From: Petroclostridium sp. X23
Lineage (GTDB): Bacteria; Bacillota; Clostridia; SK-Y3
DNA length: 64,000 nt
NCBI RefSeq assembly: GCF_030013905.1
Contig: NZ_CP124862.1
Coordinates: 5,087,051 to 5,151,050, forward strand
Reading direction: 5' to 3'
Part shown: positions 16,487 through 26,212 of the stretch, in pieces
Layout of the letters: each line of letters opens with the position of its first letter
Numbering within the stretch: position 1 is the first letter of the stretch
Made by a program: the position numbers and the translations under genes
The notes under the pieces: generated by a model
What the model saw: the letters and a program-made list of their open reading frames with translations, nothing else
What the model was told of the DNA's origin: nothing
The model's database searches: none

Positions 16487-17530
16487 ATGAGTGAAAACAC
16501 ATATTTAAAATGGATGGCAGAAAATACAGATACCCAGTGGTGTAATGATTCGGCATTAGTGGAGGACCTGAAAGCCGCATTAAGTATTGGAGCGATCGGA
16601 TGTACGTCAAATCCTCCTCTTTCTTATCAGGCACTAACAGAAACATCAGAAATTTTTAAAGAAGCAGTTGAGAAAATTCCGGCAGATCTTACCGGAGACG
16701 ACAGAGTAGTAGAGTTAATTGGTGCTGTAGTAAAACATATTTCAAATATGTTATCAGATATGTTTGAAAAAGAGGGAGGACTGAAAGGATATATCCGTGC
16801 TCAGGTTAAACCTAAAGATTCTGCAAACGCAGAGGCGATGCTTAGAATGGGCAAAACTTTTGCATCATGGGGCAAAAATATCATGGTAAAAATCCCGGGC
16901 ACAGCAGCAGGCATCGAGGTACTGGAAGAGCTTGCGGCATTGGGAATACCGACAAATCCAACCGTTTGCGTAAGTGTTTCACAAATTGTTGCTGCGGCGG
17001 AAGCTCATGAACGTGGTGTCAAACGTGCCATTGAAGCAGGTATAGAGCCGGCACCATCCACAGCCGCCATTGTTATGGGAAGACTCCAAGACTATCTTGC
17101 AGCATTAAATAAAGAGCGTAATGCCGGAGTTTCAACATATGATCTTGAATGTGCTTCGTTAGCGGTTGCGAAACGCTCCTATCAAATACTCAAAGAACGT
17201 GGCTTCAAGACTGTATTGATGCCTGCCGCATTCCGCTGTGCACGTCATGTATCTGAGATGGTAGGAAGCAATGTGGTGATGACCATACATCCTAAATATC
17301 AAGAAGCAGTTAAAAAAGCTGAAGAAGAGGGGACTATCCGTCGTGAGATATCAATAGACAAACCTGTTGATGCAGACGCGCTAGAACGTGTAAGTAAGGC
17401 ATTACCGGAATTCACCCTTGCCTATGAACCTGATGGCCTTGCCGTTAAGGACTTTGATACTTTTGGAGCTACTGTAATGACTTTGGAAGGTTTTGATGTA
17501 ACGGGCTGGCAGAAGCTTCTTACACTTTAA
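16487..17530 (+). CDS. Transaldolase-family protein
   Basis: A 347-residue TIM-barrel protein of the transaldolase family. The Schiff-base lysine lies in IMVKIPGTAAGI (near residue 130), with the early SNPP pattern (GCTSNPPL) and a later TIHPKYQ segment. It is longer than the compact 215-residue bacterial TalC type. It is followed by a sugar-phosphate isomerase-like gene, so the pair may act in one sugar or polyol pathway rather than the housekeeping pentose route. Expression is probably controlled through the repeats in the leader. Confidence 0.8.
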   Translation: MSENTYLKWMAENTDTQWCNDSALVEDLKAALSIGAIGCTSNPPLSYQALTETSEIFKEAVEKIPADLTGDDRVVELIGAVVKHISNMLSDMFEKEGGLKGYIRAQVKPKDSANAEAMLRMGKTFASWGKNIMVKIPGTAAGIEVLEELAALGIPTNPTVCVSVSQIVAAAEAHERGVKRAIEAGIEPAPSTAAIVMGRLQDYLAALNKERNAGVSTYDLECASLAVAKRSYQILKERGFKTVLMPAAFRCARHVSEMVGSNVVMTIHPKYQEAVKKAEEEGTIRREISIDKPVDADALERVSKALPEFTLAYEPDGLAVKDFDTFGATVMTLEGFDVTGWQKLLTL

Positions 17531-17540
17531 TAATGCACTA

Positions 17541-17640
17541 GTGGGGAGTGAGGAGTGGATAGTGGGGAGAACGTAAAAAACTCCTCACTTCCCACTTTTT
17601 ACTCTTCACTATTCATTATTCATTATTCACTATTCACTGG
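17541..17640. repeat. Heptamer array with inverted halves (copy 2)
   Basis: Left part: GTGGGGA GTGAGGA GTGGATA GTGGGGA. Right part: units of the opposite sense (ACTCTTC, ACTATTC, ATTATTC, ATTATTC, ACTATTC). The strict seven-base period and RTGNNNA unit match copies 1 and 3. It occupies almost all of the gap between the transaldolase and isomerase genes. Confidence 0.75.
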
Positions 17641-17659
17641 TATTAATGGAGGGCAGTAT

Positions 17660-18487
17660 ATGAGCAGAAAAGTTAGTTATGGTTTAGCAATTTCTGAAGA
17701 GGTATTGGGGGAAGGTGCACCGGTCTTATTGCAGGGTGGTGTAGAAAAAGCAATGATCCGTGCGTCCGAACTGGGTTTTGACAGTGCAGAGCTTCATATC
17801 CGTGAACCTGGACAATTTGATGTACAAAAACTTTTGGACATATCAAACCAAAAGAATATACGTATCGCGGCAGTAGGTACAGGATTGGAGTATGGGTTAA
17901 ATGGTCTTAACATTACTTCACCTGATAAAAGCTTGAGAGAGAAAATGTCTGCACGTCTAAAAGAGCATATCGATTTTGCAGCAAATTTTAATGCGGTAGT
18001 GTTCCTGGGATTATTACGTGGTAAAGCACCGAGTTACGCTGCGCGTAAAGAATACTTGGATAGGCTTGCACAAGAGTTCATCCCAATTGCAGCCTATGCG
18101 GCAGAACGAGGTGTAATCCTTGGTCTTGAACCCATCGTATTTTATCTCACAAATTTATTAAATACAACAGAGGAAACGCTAGAGTTTTTGGAGAGACCAG
18201 GTTTGGAAACAATTCAACTGCTACTGGATACACACCATATGTTTATTGAAGATAAGGATATGTTTGAGTCCTTTAGAATGTGCAAAGGGAAAATTGCGCA
18301 TCTGCATATCTCGGACAGTAACCGTCAATACCCAGGGGGCGGTAATGTAGATTACACAAAAGTGGGAGATGTCCTTAAAGAGATCGGATACGACAGAGCT
18401 GTTTCGCTTGAAGTTGTACCTTATCCAAGTGGGGAGCAGGCGGCAGTGTATGGTATAGAATGGATGCGCAGCATCTGGGGAGCATAA
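17660..18487 (+). CDS. Sugar phosphate isomerase/epimerase (xylose isomerase-like TIM barrel)
   Basis: A 275-residue TIM-barrel protein. Metal-ligand patterns of the AP endonuclease 2/xylose isomerase-like family are visible in order: LGLEPI (Glu), LLLDTHHM (Asp, His), AHLHISDSNR (His, Asp) and SLEVVP (Glu). GGAGGG lies before the ATG at 17660; longer in-frame extension would run through the heptamer repeat and is rejected. It is probably an isomerase or epimerase of a keto sugar or its phosphate, acting with the transaldolase upstream. The exact substrate is unknown. Confidence 0.78.
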   Translation: MSRKVSYGLAISEEVLGEGAPVLLQGGVEKAMIRASELGFDSAELHIREPGQFDVQKLLDISNQKNIRIAAVGTGLEYGLNGLNITSPDKSLREKMSARLKEHIDFAANFNAVVFLGLLRGKAPSYAARKEYLDRLAQEFIPIAAYAAERGVILGLEPIVFYLTNLLNTTEETLEFLERPGLETIQLLLDTHHMFIEDKDMFESFRMCKGKIAHLHISDSNRQYPGGGNVDYTKVGDVLKEIGYDRAVSLEVVPYPSGEQAAVYGIEWMRSIWGA

Positions 18488-18537
18488 AATATCAATATAG
18501 CAGCATATAGAAAACACTCATTTTTGAGTAGAGGAAA

Positions 18538-18576
18538 AATGCCGGAGGTGGTATCATCTCCGGCATTTTATTTTTA
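18538..18576 (+). terminator. Rho-independent terminator after the isomerase gene
   Basis: AAATGCCGGAG pairs with CTCCGGCATTT and is followed by TATTTTTATT. A smaller hairpin ACTCA-TTTT-TGAGT precedes it. Confidence 0.85.
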
Positions 18577-18620
18577 TTAGACATATTAAAGTTCTTAAAT
18601 GGAATGTATTGCAATCAAAA

Positions 18621-19022
18621 TTACAATCTTTGATTCTTGATATATCCGGTTGCGAAGAATCGGGCAACCAGATCTTCATTTTCATCAAAAACATCTACAT
18701 TGTATCCGCATAGCTTTTTATGCGACGATATTTCGGTTGCTTTAGCAGTTAGCACTTTCCCTTGGGGTGATTTGAAATATGATATATTTGCGTTTACCCC
18801 TAAGGTCACACATCCTTTGGAATTTGAAGCGGCAGCGAAAGCGAAATCTGCCAGTGTAAATATAGCGCCCCCCTGGACCAAATTCACTCCGTTGAGATGA
18901 CAGTCGTTGATTTCCATTTGTACGACAGCATATCCGGGTTCAACCTCAATAAGTTTTGCCCCGATATAAGCGGCAAATTTATCTTTTTCAAAAATTTTGA
19001 TTATATCTGTATTCATCAGCAT
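18621..19022 (-). CDS. PaaI-like hotdog-fold thioesterase
   Basis: A 133-residue single hotdog domain. The central helix with NLVQGGAIFTLADFAFAAAS is the PaaI/YigI signature, with the catalytic Asp in TLAD and the GG turn. It would hydrolyse an acyl-CoA thioester; substrate unknown. Its start overlaps the end of the upstream reductase gene by seven bases, so the two are cotranscribed on the minus strand. Two adjacent ATGs make the exact start uncertain by two codons. Confidence 0.8.
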   Translation of the reverse strand: MLMNTDIIKIFEKDKFAAYIGAKLIEVEPGYAVVQMEINDCHLNGVNLVQGGAIFTLADFAFAAASNSKGCVTLGVNANISYFKSPQGKVLTAKATEISSHKKLCGYNVDVFDENEDLVARFFATGYIKNQRL

Positions 19023-19960
19023 TGTCCTCTTTTTTCATTTTCAGCGTTGATTTGCTCCATCGCATGGATGATTCTTTTAAGAATATCATTGGCGGGTGTT
19101 GCAACCCCGTGTTTTTGTCCAAGCTCTGATATTGTACCGGCAAATATTTCAACTTCTGTTTTCCTGCCTGCTTCAATGTCTTGCAGCATAGAAGTTTTTC
19201 CATTTGGAGAAAGCGTATGCAGCACTTCTTGGAAGCTATCGATATCTTCTTTTCTTAAATCGATTTCTAAACGATTCGCTAGACAAATAGCTTCTTCCAT
19301 GGTAAGTCTCATTAAACCATTAGCTTCTTTCATCTGCTGGAATACACCGTAAGGAGCTCTTAGCACTGCCGATGTCTGGTTTATTCCGACATTAATCATA
19401 AATTTCCACCATAGTGACCTAAGCATATCTTCCGGTATTTCGTAAGGAATTTTTGCATTCTCAAAAAGCTCCTTCACAGCATTAACCCGTGGAGACAAAG
19501 AGGTATTGTTTTTTTCGCCAAATACAATCTTTCCTATGTTAGTATAACGGGTATGATTTCCCTCGCGAATAGCGTCGATTGCAACGCTGTATGAATATAA
19601 TAATTTTTCCATTCCATATTCTCTTCCGATGATTTCTTCGGTAGATATTCCATTCATGAGCGATAGAATGATAGTTTCCGGGCCTACATGATTTCGCATA
19701 TCCTCGATAGCCTGCGCAAGGTGATGGTATTTTACCGATACGATAATCAGATCGGAGGGTATGGTTTCAACTTCAGGTTGAATATAATTAAAGTCATAAT
19801 TCTTTCCATTTACTATGCACCCGTTCGTTTTAAAGCGCTCAATGCGCTCTTTATTCGCAATTACTTGAAGACAGTTCGGAGCAGCTTGGTGCAAATAGCT
19901 TCCATAAGCTGATCCGATCGCACCTAATCCTACAAGGGAGATTTTTTTGATTTTTTTCAA
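19016..19960 (-). CDS. 2-dehydropantoate 2-reductase family protein (PanE/ApbA)
   Basis: A 314-residue NADPH-dependent reductase. The N-terminal Rossmann motif is SLVGLGAIGSAYG, and the C-terminal helical domain carries the catalytic Lys in LWWKFMINVGINQTSA. Such proteins reduce ketopantoate in pantothenate synthesis, though paralogues of other 2-oxoacid specificity exist and no other pantothenate gene is here. TTG start with GGGG upstream. The pairing with a thioesterase hints at a CoA-linked or degradative role rather than housekeeping PanE, but this is weak. Confidence 0.8.
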   Translation of the reverse strand: MKKIKKISLVGLGAIGSAYGSYLHQAAPNCLQVIANKERIERFKTNGCIVNGKNYDFNYIQPEVETIPSDLIIVSVKYHHLAQAIEDMRNHVGPETIILSLMNGISTEEIIGREYGMEKLLYSYSVAIDAIREGNHTRYTNIGKIVFGEKNNTSLSPRVNAVKELFENAKIPYEIPEDMLRSLWWKFMINVGINQTSAVLRAPYGVFQQMKEANGLMRLTMEEAICLANRLEIDLRKEDIDSFQEVLHTLSPNGKTSMLQDIEAGRKTEVEIFAGTISELGQKHGVATPANDILKRIIHAMEQINAENEKRGQC

Positions 19961-20206
19961 TGATGTTTCCCCTTTCTTAAGTTTTTTTATAATAATTTTT
20001 AATACTTTTTTAGATTAGTCATCTTTATCTATTTTATATCAAATTTTGTAAAAAAGAAAACAAAAATACAAAAAGATTTATATTACATGATGAAAATTAT
20101 GTAAAATTATATGATATAATCAGTATAAATAAATTCTTGATATGAATGATTTTTAATTTGAAATATCGTGAAATAGTATGCAATAGAGATGTAATAAAGG
20201 CGGTGA

Positions 20207-22177
20207 ATGTTTGTGAGGTCAGAGAAAACAGGGATTATATCCCCGGTTATGAGAATCATTATTTTAATTTTGTGCATGATTTTAGCTATTATTTTTTGTT
20301 TTGCATATTTATTTTATCAGTCTAGCAAGTACGAGTATCAGGAGAAAGTAATTGTTAATTTATTCGGTAAGCAAAGAATGCTTACCCAGAAGATGGCCAA
20401 AGATGCAAATAGGCTTTATGTTCTTATGCAGGCCCTTAAAACTGGTCCAATGGTTGATGACGAACAATCTCTGAGGGATAAGATTGCTGATACCAAGAAT
20501 AATCTGTCTCTAGCAAGAGAAAGCTTTAATAATACATTGGAAGCTATGCATGATGGGTATATCCAAAATGGTACTGAAATTATTAATTTTAAGAATGTGA
20601 TAGAAAAAAGTGCTGGATATCTACAAAATATCGACAGTATATGGATTAATTTTGAAACAGCAGTGACCCATCTGCTAGAAGCATCAGAGATTAATGAAAA
20701 CACTGCCAAGGCCATCATATATATTAATGCGAACAATGAACAGCTTCTACATGATAGTGATATCATTACCCAATCAGTCTTGAAATATGGTGAGAAAAAT
20801 AGTGAAAGAAGTAGGAATATTTCTATTGTTTTGGTGGGAATTTCATCAGCGGTTATTATTATAATGTTGCATAATCTATACAAGTATATTATTAACCCTC
20901 TTAATGAATTTTACCGGGGCATTTCAGGAATCGGCTTGAACTACCTTATCAATGAAAAGACAACGCCGACAAAAAAGGAAGTAAAGCCTGTGATTGTGGA
21001 GATAAATGGAATATTGGGTAAAATTAACAAGCTTATTGCACTAATTGAGAATATTAACATGAATTCATCTTTTAGTGAAATCTTAACGTATATTTACAAT
21101 GAATTTTCTTGCTTTATGCCGTATTCCTATATCGGAATTGCGTTAATAAAAGAAAACCGAAATGTACTGGAGGCATCTTACGGAATCTCTGATGGCTCTA
21201 TTACAGGACTGCCTGCGCAATTGATAGGGAAAAAATATTATATAAAGGATACCAGTCTTGGCAAAGTGATTGATTCAGGCAATGCAAGAATCATTAATGA
21301 TTTGGAAGCATATGTAGCAGACAAGCCTTCCAAAGACTATAACAAAGCTATACTGGGTGCGGGAATAAAGTCTTCATTGACACTGCCGTTAAAGCTAAAC
21401 GGCGAACCTGTAGGTATCATATTTTTTTCAAGCCGTGAAAAAAATGCTTATGTTGAAGAACATGTAAAATTTTTAAAAACGCTGGCAAATAGTATTGCAA
21501 TCAGCTTTGAAAAGAATGTTTTTACCGAAGAACTGATTTACAGCAGTGTTCTAGCCCTGGTTAAATTGGCGGAGGCAAGGGATGAGGATACCGGAGATCA
21601 CTTGGAACGTATGAAGATTTACTCAAAGACAATCGCACAGTTTTTATACGAGGACAGCAAATACAGCGATATGATTAATCCTGAATACATTAATGATATA
21701 GAGAGGTTCAGTCCGATGCACGATATCGGAAAAGTGGGCGTGAGAGACGGAATACTCTTAAAACCCGGAAAATTGGATGCTGATGAATTCGAAGAAATGA
21801 AGAAACATGCCTCGTATGGCGCAGAAGTGCTAAAGGCAGCAGAATCAAGTATTTCAAGAAAGAAAAGGCGCATGTTTCAAATGGGTGTAGAAATCGCCGA
21901 AAGCCATCATGAAAAGTGGGATGGATCGGGATATCCCTATGGGAAAAGCGGTAAAGAAATCCCCCTTAGTGCAAGAATCGTTGCAGTAGCCGATGTGTTT
22001 GATGCGCTAACCAGTAAGCGGCCTTATAAGGAGCCATTTCCTTTTAAAGAATCCTTTGATATTATTATCAATGGAAGTAGAAAACATTTTGATCCTGAAA
22101 TTGTGAGAGTGTTTGAATTGAATAGAAACCGGATATATAAGTTATATATGAAATTTAGAAATAATGGGCGAGCATAA
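20207..22177 (+). CDS. Membrane-bound PilJ-GAF-HD-GYP signalling protein
   Basis: A 656-residue predicted cyclic-di-GMP phosphodiesterase. Membrane helices at about 13-37 and 198-222 enclose an extracytoplasmic region with GKQRMLTQKMAKDANRL, as in type IV pili methyl-accepting (PilJ) sensors. A GAF domain (about 285-440) and an HD-GYP domain (about 450-640) follow, with MHDIGKVGV, ESHHEKWDGSGYPYG and ARIVAVADVFDALTS, so all metal and GYP residues are present. ATG 20207 or GTG 20213 could be the start. It would lower cyclic-di-GMP in response to an external or cytosolic cue. A heptamer repeat follows the stop by four bases. Confidence 0.85.
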   Translation: MFVRSEKTGIISPVMRIIILILCMILAIIFCFAYLFYQSSKYEYQEKVIVNLFGKQRMLTQKMAKDANRLYVLMQALKTGPMVDDEQSLRDKIADTKNNLSLARESFNNTLEAMHDGYIQNGTEIINFKNVIEKSAGYLQNIDSIWINFETAVTHLLEASEINENTAKAIIYINANNEQLLHDSDIITQSVLKYGEKNSERSRNISIVLVGISSAVIIIMLHNLYKYIINPLNEFYRGISGIGLNYLINEKTTPTKKEVKPVIVEINGILGKINKLIALIENINMNSSFSEILTYIYNEFSCFMPYSYIGIALIKENRNVLEASYGISDGSITGLPAQLIGKKYYIKDTSLGKVIDSGNARIINDLEAYVADKPSKDYNKAILGAGIKSSLTLPLKLNGEPVGIIFFSSREKNAYVEEHVKFLKTLANSIAISFEKNVFTEELIYSSVLALVKLAEARDEDTGDHLERMKIYSKTIAQFLYEDSKYSDMINPEYINDIERFSPMHDIGKVGVRDGILLKPGKLDADEFEEMKKHASYGAEVLKAAESSISRKKRRMFQMGVEIAESHHEKWDGSGYPYGKSGKEIPLSARIVAVADVFDALTSKRPYKEPFPFKESFDIIINGSRKHFDPEIVRVFELNRNRIYKLYMKFRNNGRA

Positions 22178-22180
22178 ATA

Positions 22181-22236
22181 GTGAACAGTGAATAATGAAT
22201 AGTGAATAATGTACAGTGTACAATGGACAATGGATT
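22181..22236. repeat. Heptamer array (copy 3), eight units, one orientation
   Basis: Eight consecutive seven-base units: GTGAACA, GTGAATA, ATGAATA, GTGAATA, ATGTACA, GTGTACA, ATGGACA, ATGGATT. It starts immediately after the HD-GYP gene. It lacks the inverted half seen in copies 1 and 2. Confidence 0.75.
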
Positions 22237-22277
22237 ATATTCTAGCAAGCATTTAAATAATACAACTGATCAAAAAG

Positions 22278-22326
22278 AAAAATCCACAGTATGGAAAAAT
22301 AATTTTCTATACTGTGGATTTTTTAG
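22278..22326. terminator. Bidirectional terminator between convergent genes
   Basis: AAAATCCACAGTAT pairs with ATACTGTGGATTTT, A-rich before and T-rich after, between the HD-GYP and chemotaxis genes, which converge here. Confidence 0.8.
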
Positions 22327-22336
22327 AAGGGGTTAC

Positions 22337-24121
22337 TTAAAGTTTGAACTTTTTCACAAATTGTTCAAGATTCGCTGCACTCTTTTTATTCTTATTTGAG
22401 TGTTCTTGAATTTGTTTTATACTTTCTAAAGTAAATAGGGCTTGCTGTGCAATACCATGCAGGTGCTGGTTACTTTGTAATAGATTACTTGTTACTTGAT
22501 TGGTTTCATTTGCAACTTCATTGGTAGAAGCACTGATCTGCTGTGATACGGAGCTTAGCTCCAATACGATATTATTCATATTTTTTGCATCTTTTGAATA
22601 TTGTCTTCCTGCCTCAACCAGATTATCATATTCTTTTAAAATATCCTGATCTATAAATTCAAAGATCTTGTCGGTGCTGGCTACCAAATTACTTACTGAT
22701 GACGCAGCATGGTGCGCGATCACTTGAATATCACTTACTGCTGAAGCGGAACTTTCCGCCAGCTTTCTTATTTCTTCGGCTACAACTGCAAATCCTTTGC
22801 CTGCTTCACCTGCTCGGGCACTTTCGATAGAGGCATTTAGCGCTAGTAAATTGGTTTGCTTTGATATTTGATCAATTTGATGCGAGAGAACAGTAATTTG
22901 CTCGATTTTTTTTACTTCTTCCATAATACTCTCAATCTCATCTTTTACTTCATTATAGATATTTATTGTCTTTTCTTTTGAAGCAGTGGACCTCTCTGTC
23001 AATTCTTGTGCGCGGGTGCTGACTTCGTTGGATAACAGAGCGCCTTCTTCTGTTTGGCGTGCTATTGAGTTTACAGCATTTTCGACTTCTATCATTACGG
23101 CTGAAATTTCTTGGAATGCTTTTGAAATTCCTTCAATTGCATCGCTTATTTCGCTTGTTCCGTCTGTTGTTATTTTTGAACTGTTTTCAACGGTATTAGC
23201 CAGTTCATTCAGGCTATATGCACTTTTCGTCAGACCTTCAGAACTTTTATTTACTTCTTCAATAAAAGTTCTGAATTGAGATGTTAATTTATTTAAAGCA
23301 TTTCCCAACTGGCCTACTTCATCCTTAGATTTAATATCAATGGTTTGGATGGTAATTTGCCCATTTTCATCTTCTTCAATACTTTTAACCATAGTATGAA
23401 TAGGACCGGATATTCTTTTGCTCACAAATAGACCTATTATTGTGAATATAATGACAGCCAGAAGCATAAAGAGAGCTGTATGAATGATACTATTAAATAA
23501 ATCTTGGCTTAACTCTTCTTTCTTATCATTGACAGCTTGATGCAAACTATCTACATAGTTCCCTGTACTGATAATCCATTCCCATTCTTCAAATAATGTA
23601 GAATAGGCTCTCTTGGGGCTAAGGTTACCCGTTCCTACATCTTCCGGTTTCTCCCACATATAATTGGTATAACCGTTATCCTTCCCATCTTGGGCAGCAG
23701 AAATAATTTCTTGGATTAGTTTTACACCATTAGGGTCTGCGATATCAATACGGTTGTTTCCTTCTTGGTCGGGAATCATAGGGTGAGCCACCAGTATTCC
23801 TTTGGTGTCATCCACCCAAAAGTATCCTTCTTCCCCGTATCTGAGGTTTTTGACGGCCTCCTTGGCCATTTCTTTTGCTTGATATTCTGAGAGTTTACCA
23901 CTTTTATATGTTTGATAGTATAATTTTGCGATAGAGGCGGCCGTTTCCACTTCACTTTTAATCATTTGATCATAATCGTTAAAAAGTGTATTCTCAATAT
24001 AGCGCAAGTTCCGTTGGTTCTGCTGCACCATATTAAAAATATTATATGCGCCCATTACTGTAATAATTATGATAACTGCAGCTAAAAAATTAAGTAAAAT
24101 TTGTGTACGGATTCTTTTCAA
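22337..24121 (-). CDS. Methyl-accepting chemotaxis protein with Cache sensor
   Basis: A 594-residue chemoreceptor. A first membrane helix (about 8-30) and a second (about 209-231) enclose a single Cache-type ligand domain with GEEGYFWVDDTKGILVAHP, then a HAMP linker and a long coiled coil. The signalling tip reads QISKQTNLLALNASIESA followed by RAGEAGKGFAVVAEEIRKLAE. TTG start with AAGGAGGT upstream. The ligand is unknown; the Cache motif is of the small-organic-acid type. No other chemotaxis genes are adjacent. Confidence 0.9.
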   Translation of the reverse strand: MKRIRTQILLNFLAAVIIIITVMGAYNIFNMVQQNQRNLRYIENTLFNDYDQMIKSEVETAASIAKLYYQTYKSGKLSEYQAKEMAKEAVKNLRYGEEGYFWVDDTKGILVAHPMIPDQEGNNRIDIADPNGVKLIQEIISAAQDGKDNGYTNYMWEKPEDVGTGNLSPKRAYSTLFEEWEWIISTGNYVDSLHQAVNDKKEELSQDLFNSIIHTALFMLLAVIIFTIIGLFVSKRISGPIHTMVKSIEEDENGQITIQTIDIKSKDEVGQLGNALNKLTSQFRTFIEEVNKSSEGLTKSAYSLNELANTVENSSKITTDGTSEISDAIEGISKAFQEISAVMIEVENAVNSIARQTEEGALLSNEVSTRAQELTERSTASKEKTINIYNEVKDEIESIMEEVKKIEQITVLSHQIDQISKQTNLLALNASIESARAGEAGKGFAVVAEEIRKLAESSASAVSDIQVIAHHAASSVSNLVASTDKIFEFIDQDILKEYDNLVEAGRQYSKDAKNMNNIVLELSSVSQQISASTNEVANETNQVTSNLLQSNQHLHGIAQQALFTLESIKQIQEHSNKNKKSAANLEQFVKKFKL

Positions 24122-24693
24122 GTTAATTACCTCCTTGTGATATTGAATGTTGTTGGGCTAAAGGGTTGTGATACAATAATAATGGCAAATATGTATGAGT
24201 CCACGATAGAAAAAGCTTGTACATGTAAATTATACCACTTAAAAAGGAATTATCAATAAAGTTATGTTAAAAAATAAACAAATTAGGTAAGATAATTTTA
24301 TTTAATACAATCAAATATAACAATTTTTTAATTATTCCTTCTTTACGGCTTTTGAACATATCTATTAGTATAGTGTAAATGAGCTATGAAATAAGATAAT
24401 TCAATAGCTTTAGGATGAATTCGGTACGTAGATTTCTTGGATAAGACATATGCTATCTCAATTAAAGCGTTGATTTTTACGTTTGGACAAATCATTAATA
24501 TTCATATATAATATTTTTAAAAATACGTTTATGTTTATTAAAGCATAAAACAATAAAAATGTTTACTTTTGCTGTTTGAAAGATTAGCTCCAATGACAAA
24601 AATATTTACTGCTATTAATAATATGGAAAAGTTATTTGATTTTAAGGTCTGTGAACGCCGTATCAAATTCATTCTTATATTAAGAGGGGAAGG
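24122..24693. other. Non-coding 570-base gap between divergent genes
   Basis: AT-rich intergenic DNA upstream of both the chemoreceptor and the histidine kinase. I see A/T tracts and no gene-sized frame, clear terminator, inverted repeat or consensus operator. Confidence 0.5.
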
Positions 24694-26019
24694 ATGCTAG
24701 TGAAGCCGATCGAATATACACAAAAGGTTATTGATCCGATTGAAGATTGGGATCTTTTTAAACAAGAGGTAGACAGAAGACCCACATTAAGGCCTATAAC
24801 CGCTGAAGCATGGAAGAGATGCAAGAAGAGGAATATTCAACCTGATCAATTAAAATGCTCATTTTTGACAGGTCAGGAACTGAAAGATAAGCTAAAAGCA
24901 TATGACTATCTGATAAAGGCAGCGAAACCGTATATGAAGCATCTTTCTTTAAGTCTTACAGGTATCCCGCATTTGATAGTATTATCCGATAGTGACGGAT
25001 GGGTTCTTTGCCTTAATGGAACGCCAGATATGCTGGGAGGAAGAGATGCAGGTTTATGTGTGGGATCCAGTTGGAATGAGAAAATAATCGGTAATAATGG
25101 TATCGGCACCGCATTGATTGTCCAAAAACCTGTTTTAGTATATGGCATCGAACATTATGTTAGCTCATATAAGAATAATGCTTGTTTAGGAGTACCCATA
25201 AAAAAAGACAATGAAATTATCGGAGCTCTCAATATTACAATAGAAAGCAAACATGCTCACCCTGTACGCATGACCATTGTTGAGGCGTGTGTGAGTTCTA
25301 TTGAGCAGGCTATTTCTGATTTTAGAGAAAAGGAAATGTCTAAAGATAATATGCCAATGCTTATGGCAACCTCAGACTTAATTGCCACAGCAGTTCATGA
25401 CCTTAAGAACCCTGTTGCTGTTATCCGAGGCTTAAGTGAATTGGGAAGACTAACATCAAATTCCAATAAAGGCTCAGAGTATTTTAATAGGATAATCAAC
25501 CAAGTGGATCTATTAAATCGAATGCTTATAGACCTTTTGGACATTTTTAGGCCGCAGCAATCCTCTAAGGGAAGTCCATCAAGAGTTATTCAACAAATTA
25601 TCAGCGATATAGAGCCTGTGTGTATTCAACAAAATATTAGTATTAAATTTAAAGGGGACAATAGCACGAAGATAATTCTTTATGAAAAGTTGTTTAGGCG
25701 AGCAATACAAAATATTCTGGACAATTCGATTAAAGTAATGCCTGATGGAGGGAAAATCAGTGTGAAGGCTGAAGAAACGGATGATCATATCTTGATTTCC
25801 ATTAGTGATACCGGCCCTGGTATACCAAAAGAGCTAACAGGAGAGATTTTCAATGCATTTACCTTTAGACGCGATGGTGGAACGGGTTTAGGCCTATTTA
25901 TGGTGTTTCAGGTGATTACTTGTTTGCATAGGGGAAAAATATGGTTTCAGTCAGGCAAGAAAGGTGGAACAACATTTTATATATCATTGCCAAAGGATGA
26001 AGAACATAGTCAAAATTAA
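24694..26019 (+). CDS. AcoR-type GAF sensor histidine kinase
   Basis: A 441-residue cytosolic kinase. Residues 25-210 form an N-terminal sensor like that of AcoR-family activators (helical start with EAWKRCKKRNI, then a GAF domain with NNGIGTALIVQKPV). The dimerisation/phosphoacceptor helix has His in ATAVHDLKNPVAVIRGL (near 235), and the ATPase domain has NILDNSIKVMPDGG, ISDTGPGIP and GTGLGLFMV. No membrane segment. Its sensor half resembles that of the sigma-54 activator at 34722. No response regulator is adjacent. It sits next to the cofactor locus, so sensing something linked to Moco or its enzymes is possible. Confidence 0.83.
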   Translation: MLVKPIEYTQKVIDPIEDWDLFKQEVDRRPTLRPITAEAWKRCKKRNIQPDQLKCSFLTGQELKDKLKAYDYLIKAAKPYMKHLSLSLTGIPHLIVLSDSDGWVLCLNGTPDMLGGRDAGLCVGSSWNEKIIGNNGIGTALIVQKPVLVYGIEHYVSSYKNNACLGVPIKKDNEIIGALNITIESKHAHPVRMTIVEACVSSIEQAISDFREKEMSKDNMPMLMATSDLIATAVHDLKNPVAVIRGLSELGRLTSNSNKGSEYFNRIINQVDLLNRMLIDLLDIFRPQQSSKGSPSRVIQQIISDIEPVCIQQNISIKFKGDNSTKIILYEKLFRRAIQNILDNSIKVMPDGGKISVKAEETDDHILISISDTGPGIPKELTGEIFNAFTFRRDGGTGLGLFMVFQVITCLHRGKIWFQSGKKGGTTFYISLPKDEEHSQN

Positions 26020-26212
26020 TCTGAGAATTATAATAGTATCCTATGAACTGGTACCTCATGTCTAAGCGTTTATATTGCTTACGTTTAAGTTTAGGGGACA
26101 CACCTCTCTCTAGTGGAGGAATGTCCCTGATAAATGCATCAAAACTCGCTTCTCTGAAACTTTGGAAGTTACCTTTCTTTCGCTCTGAAGCAATCTCTAA
26201 GCTCTTAATAAG

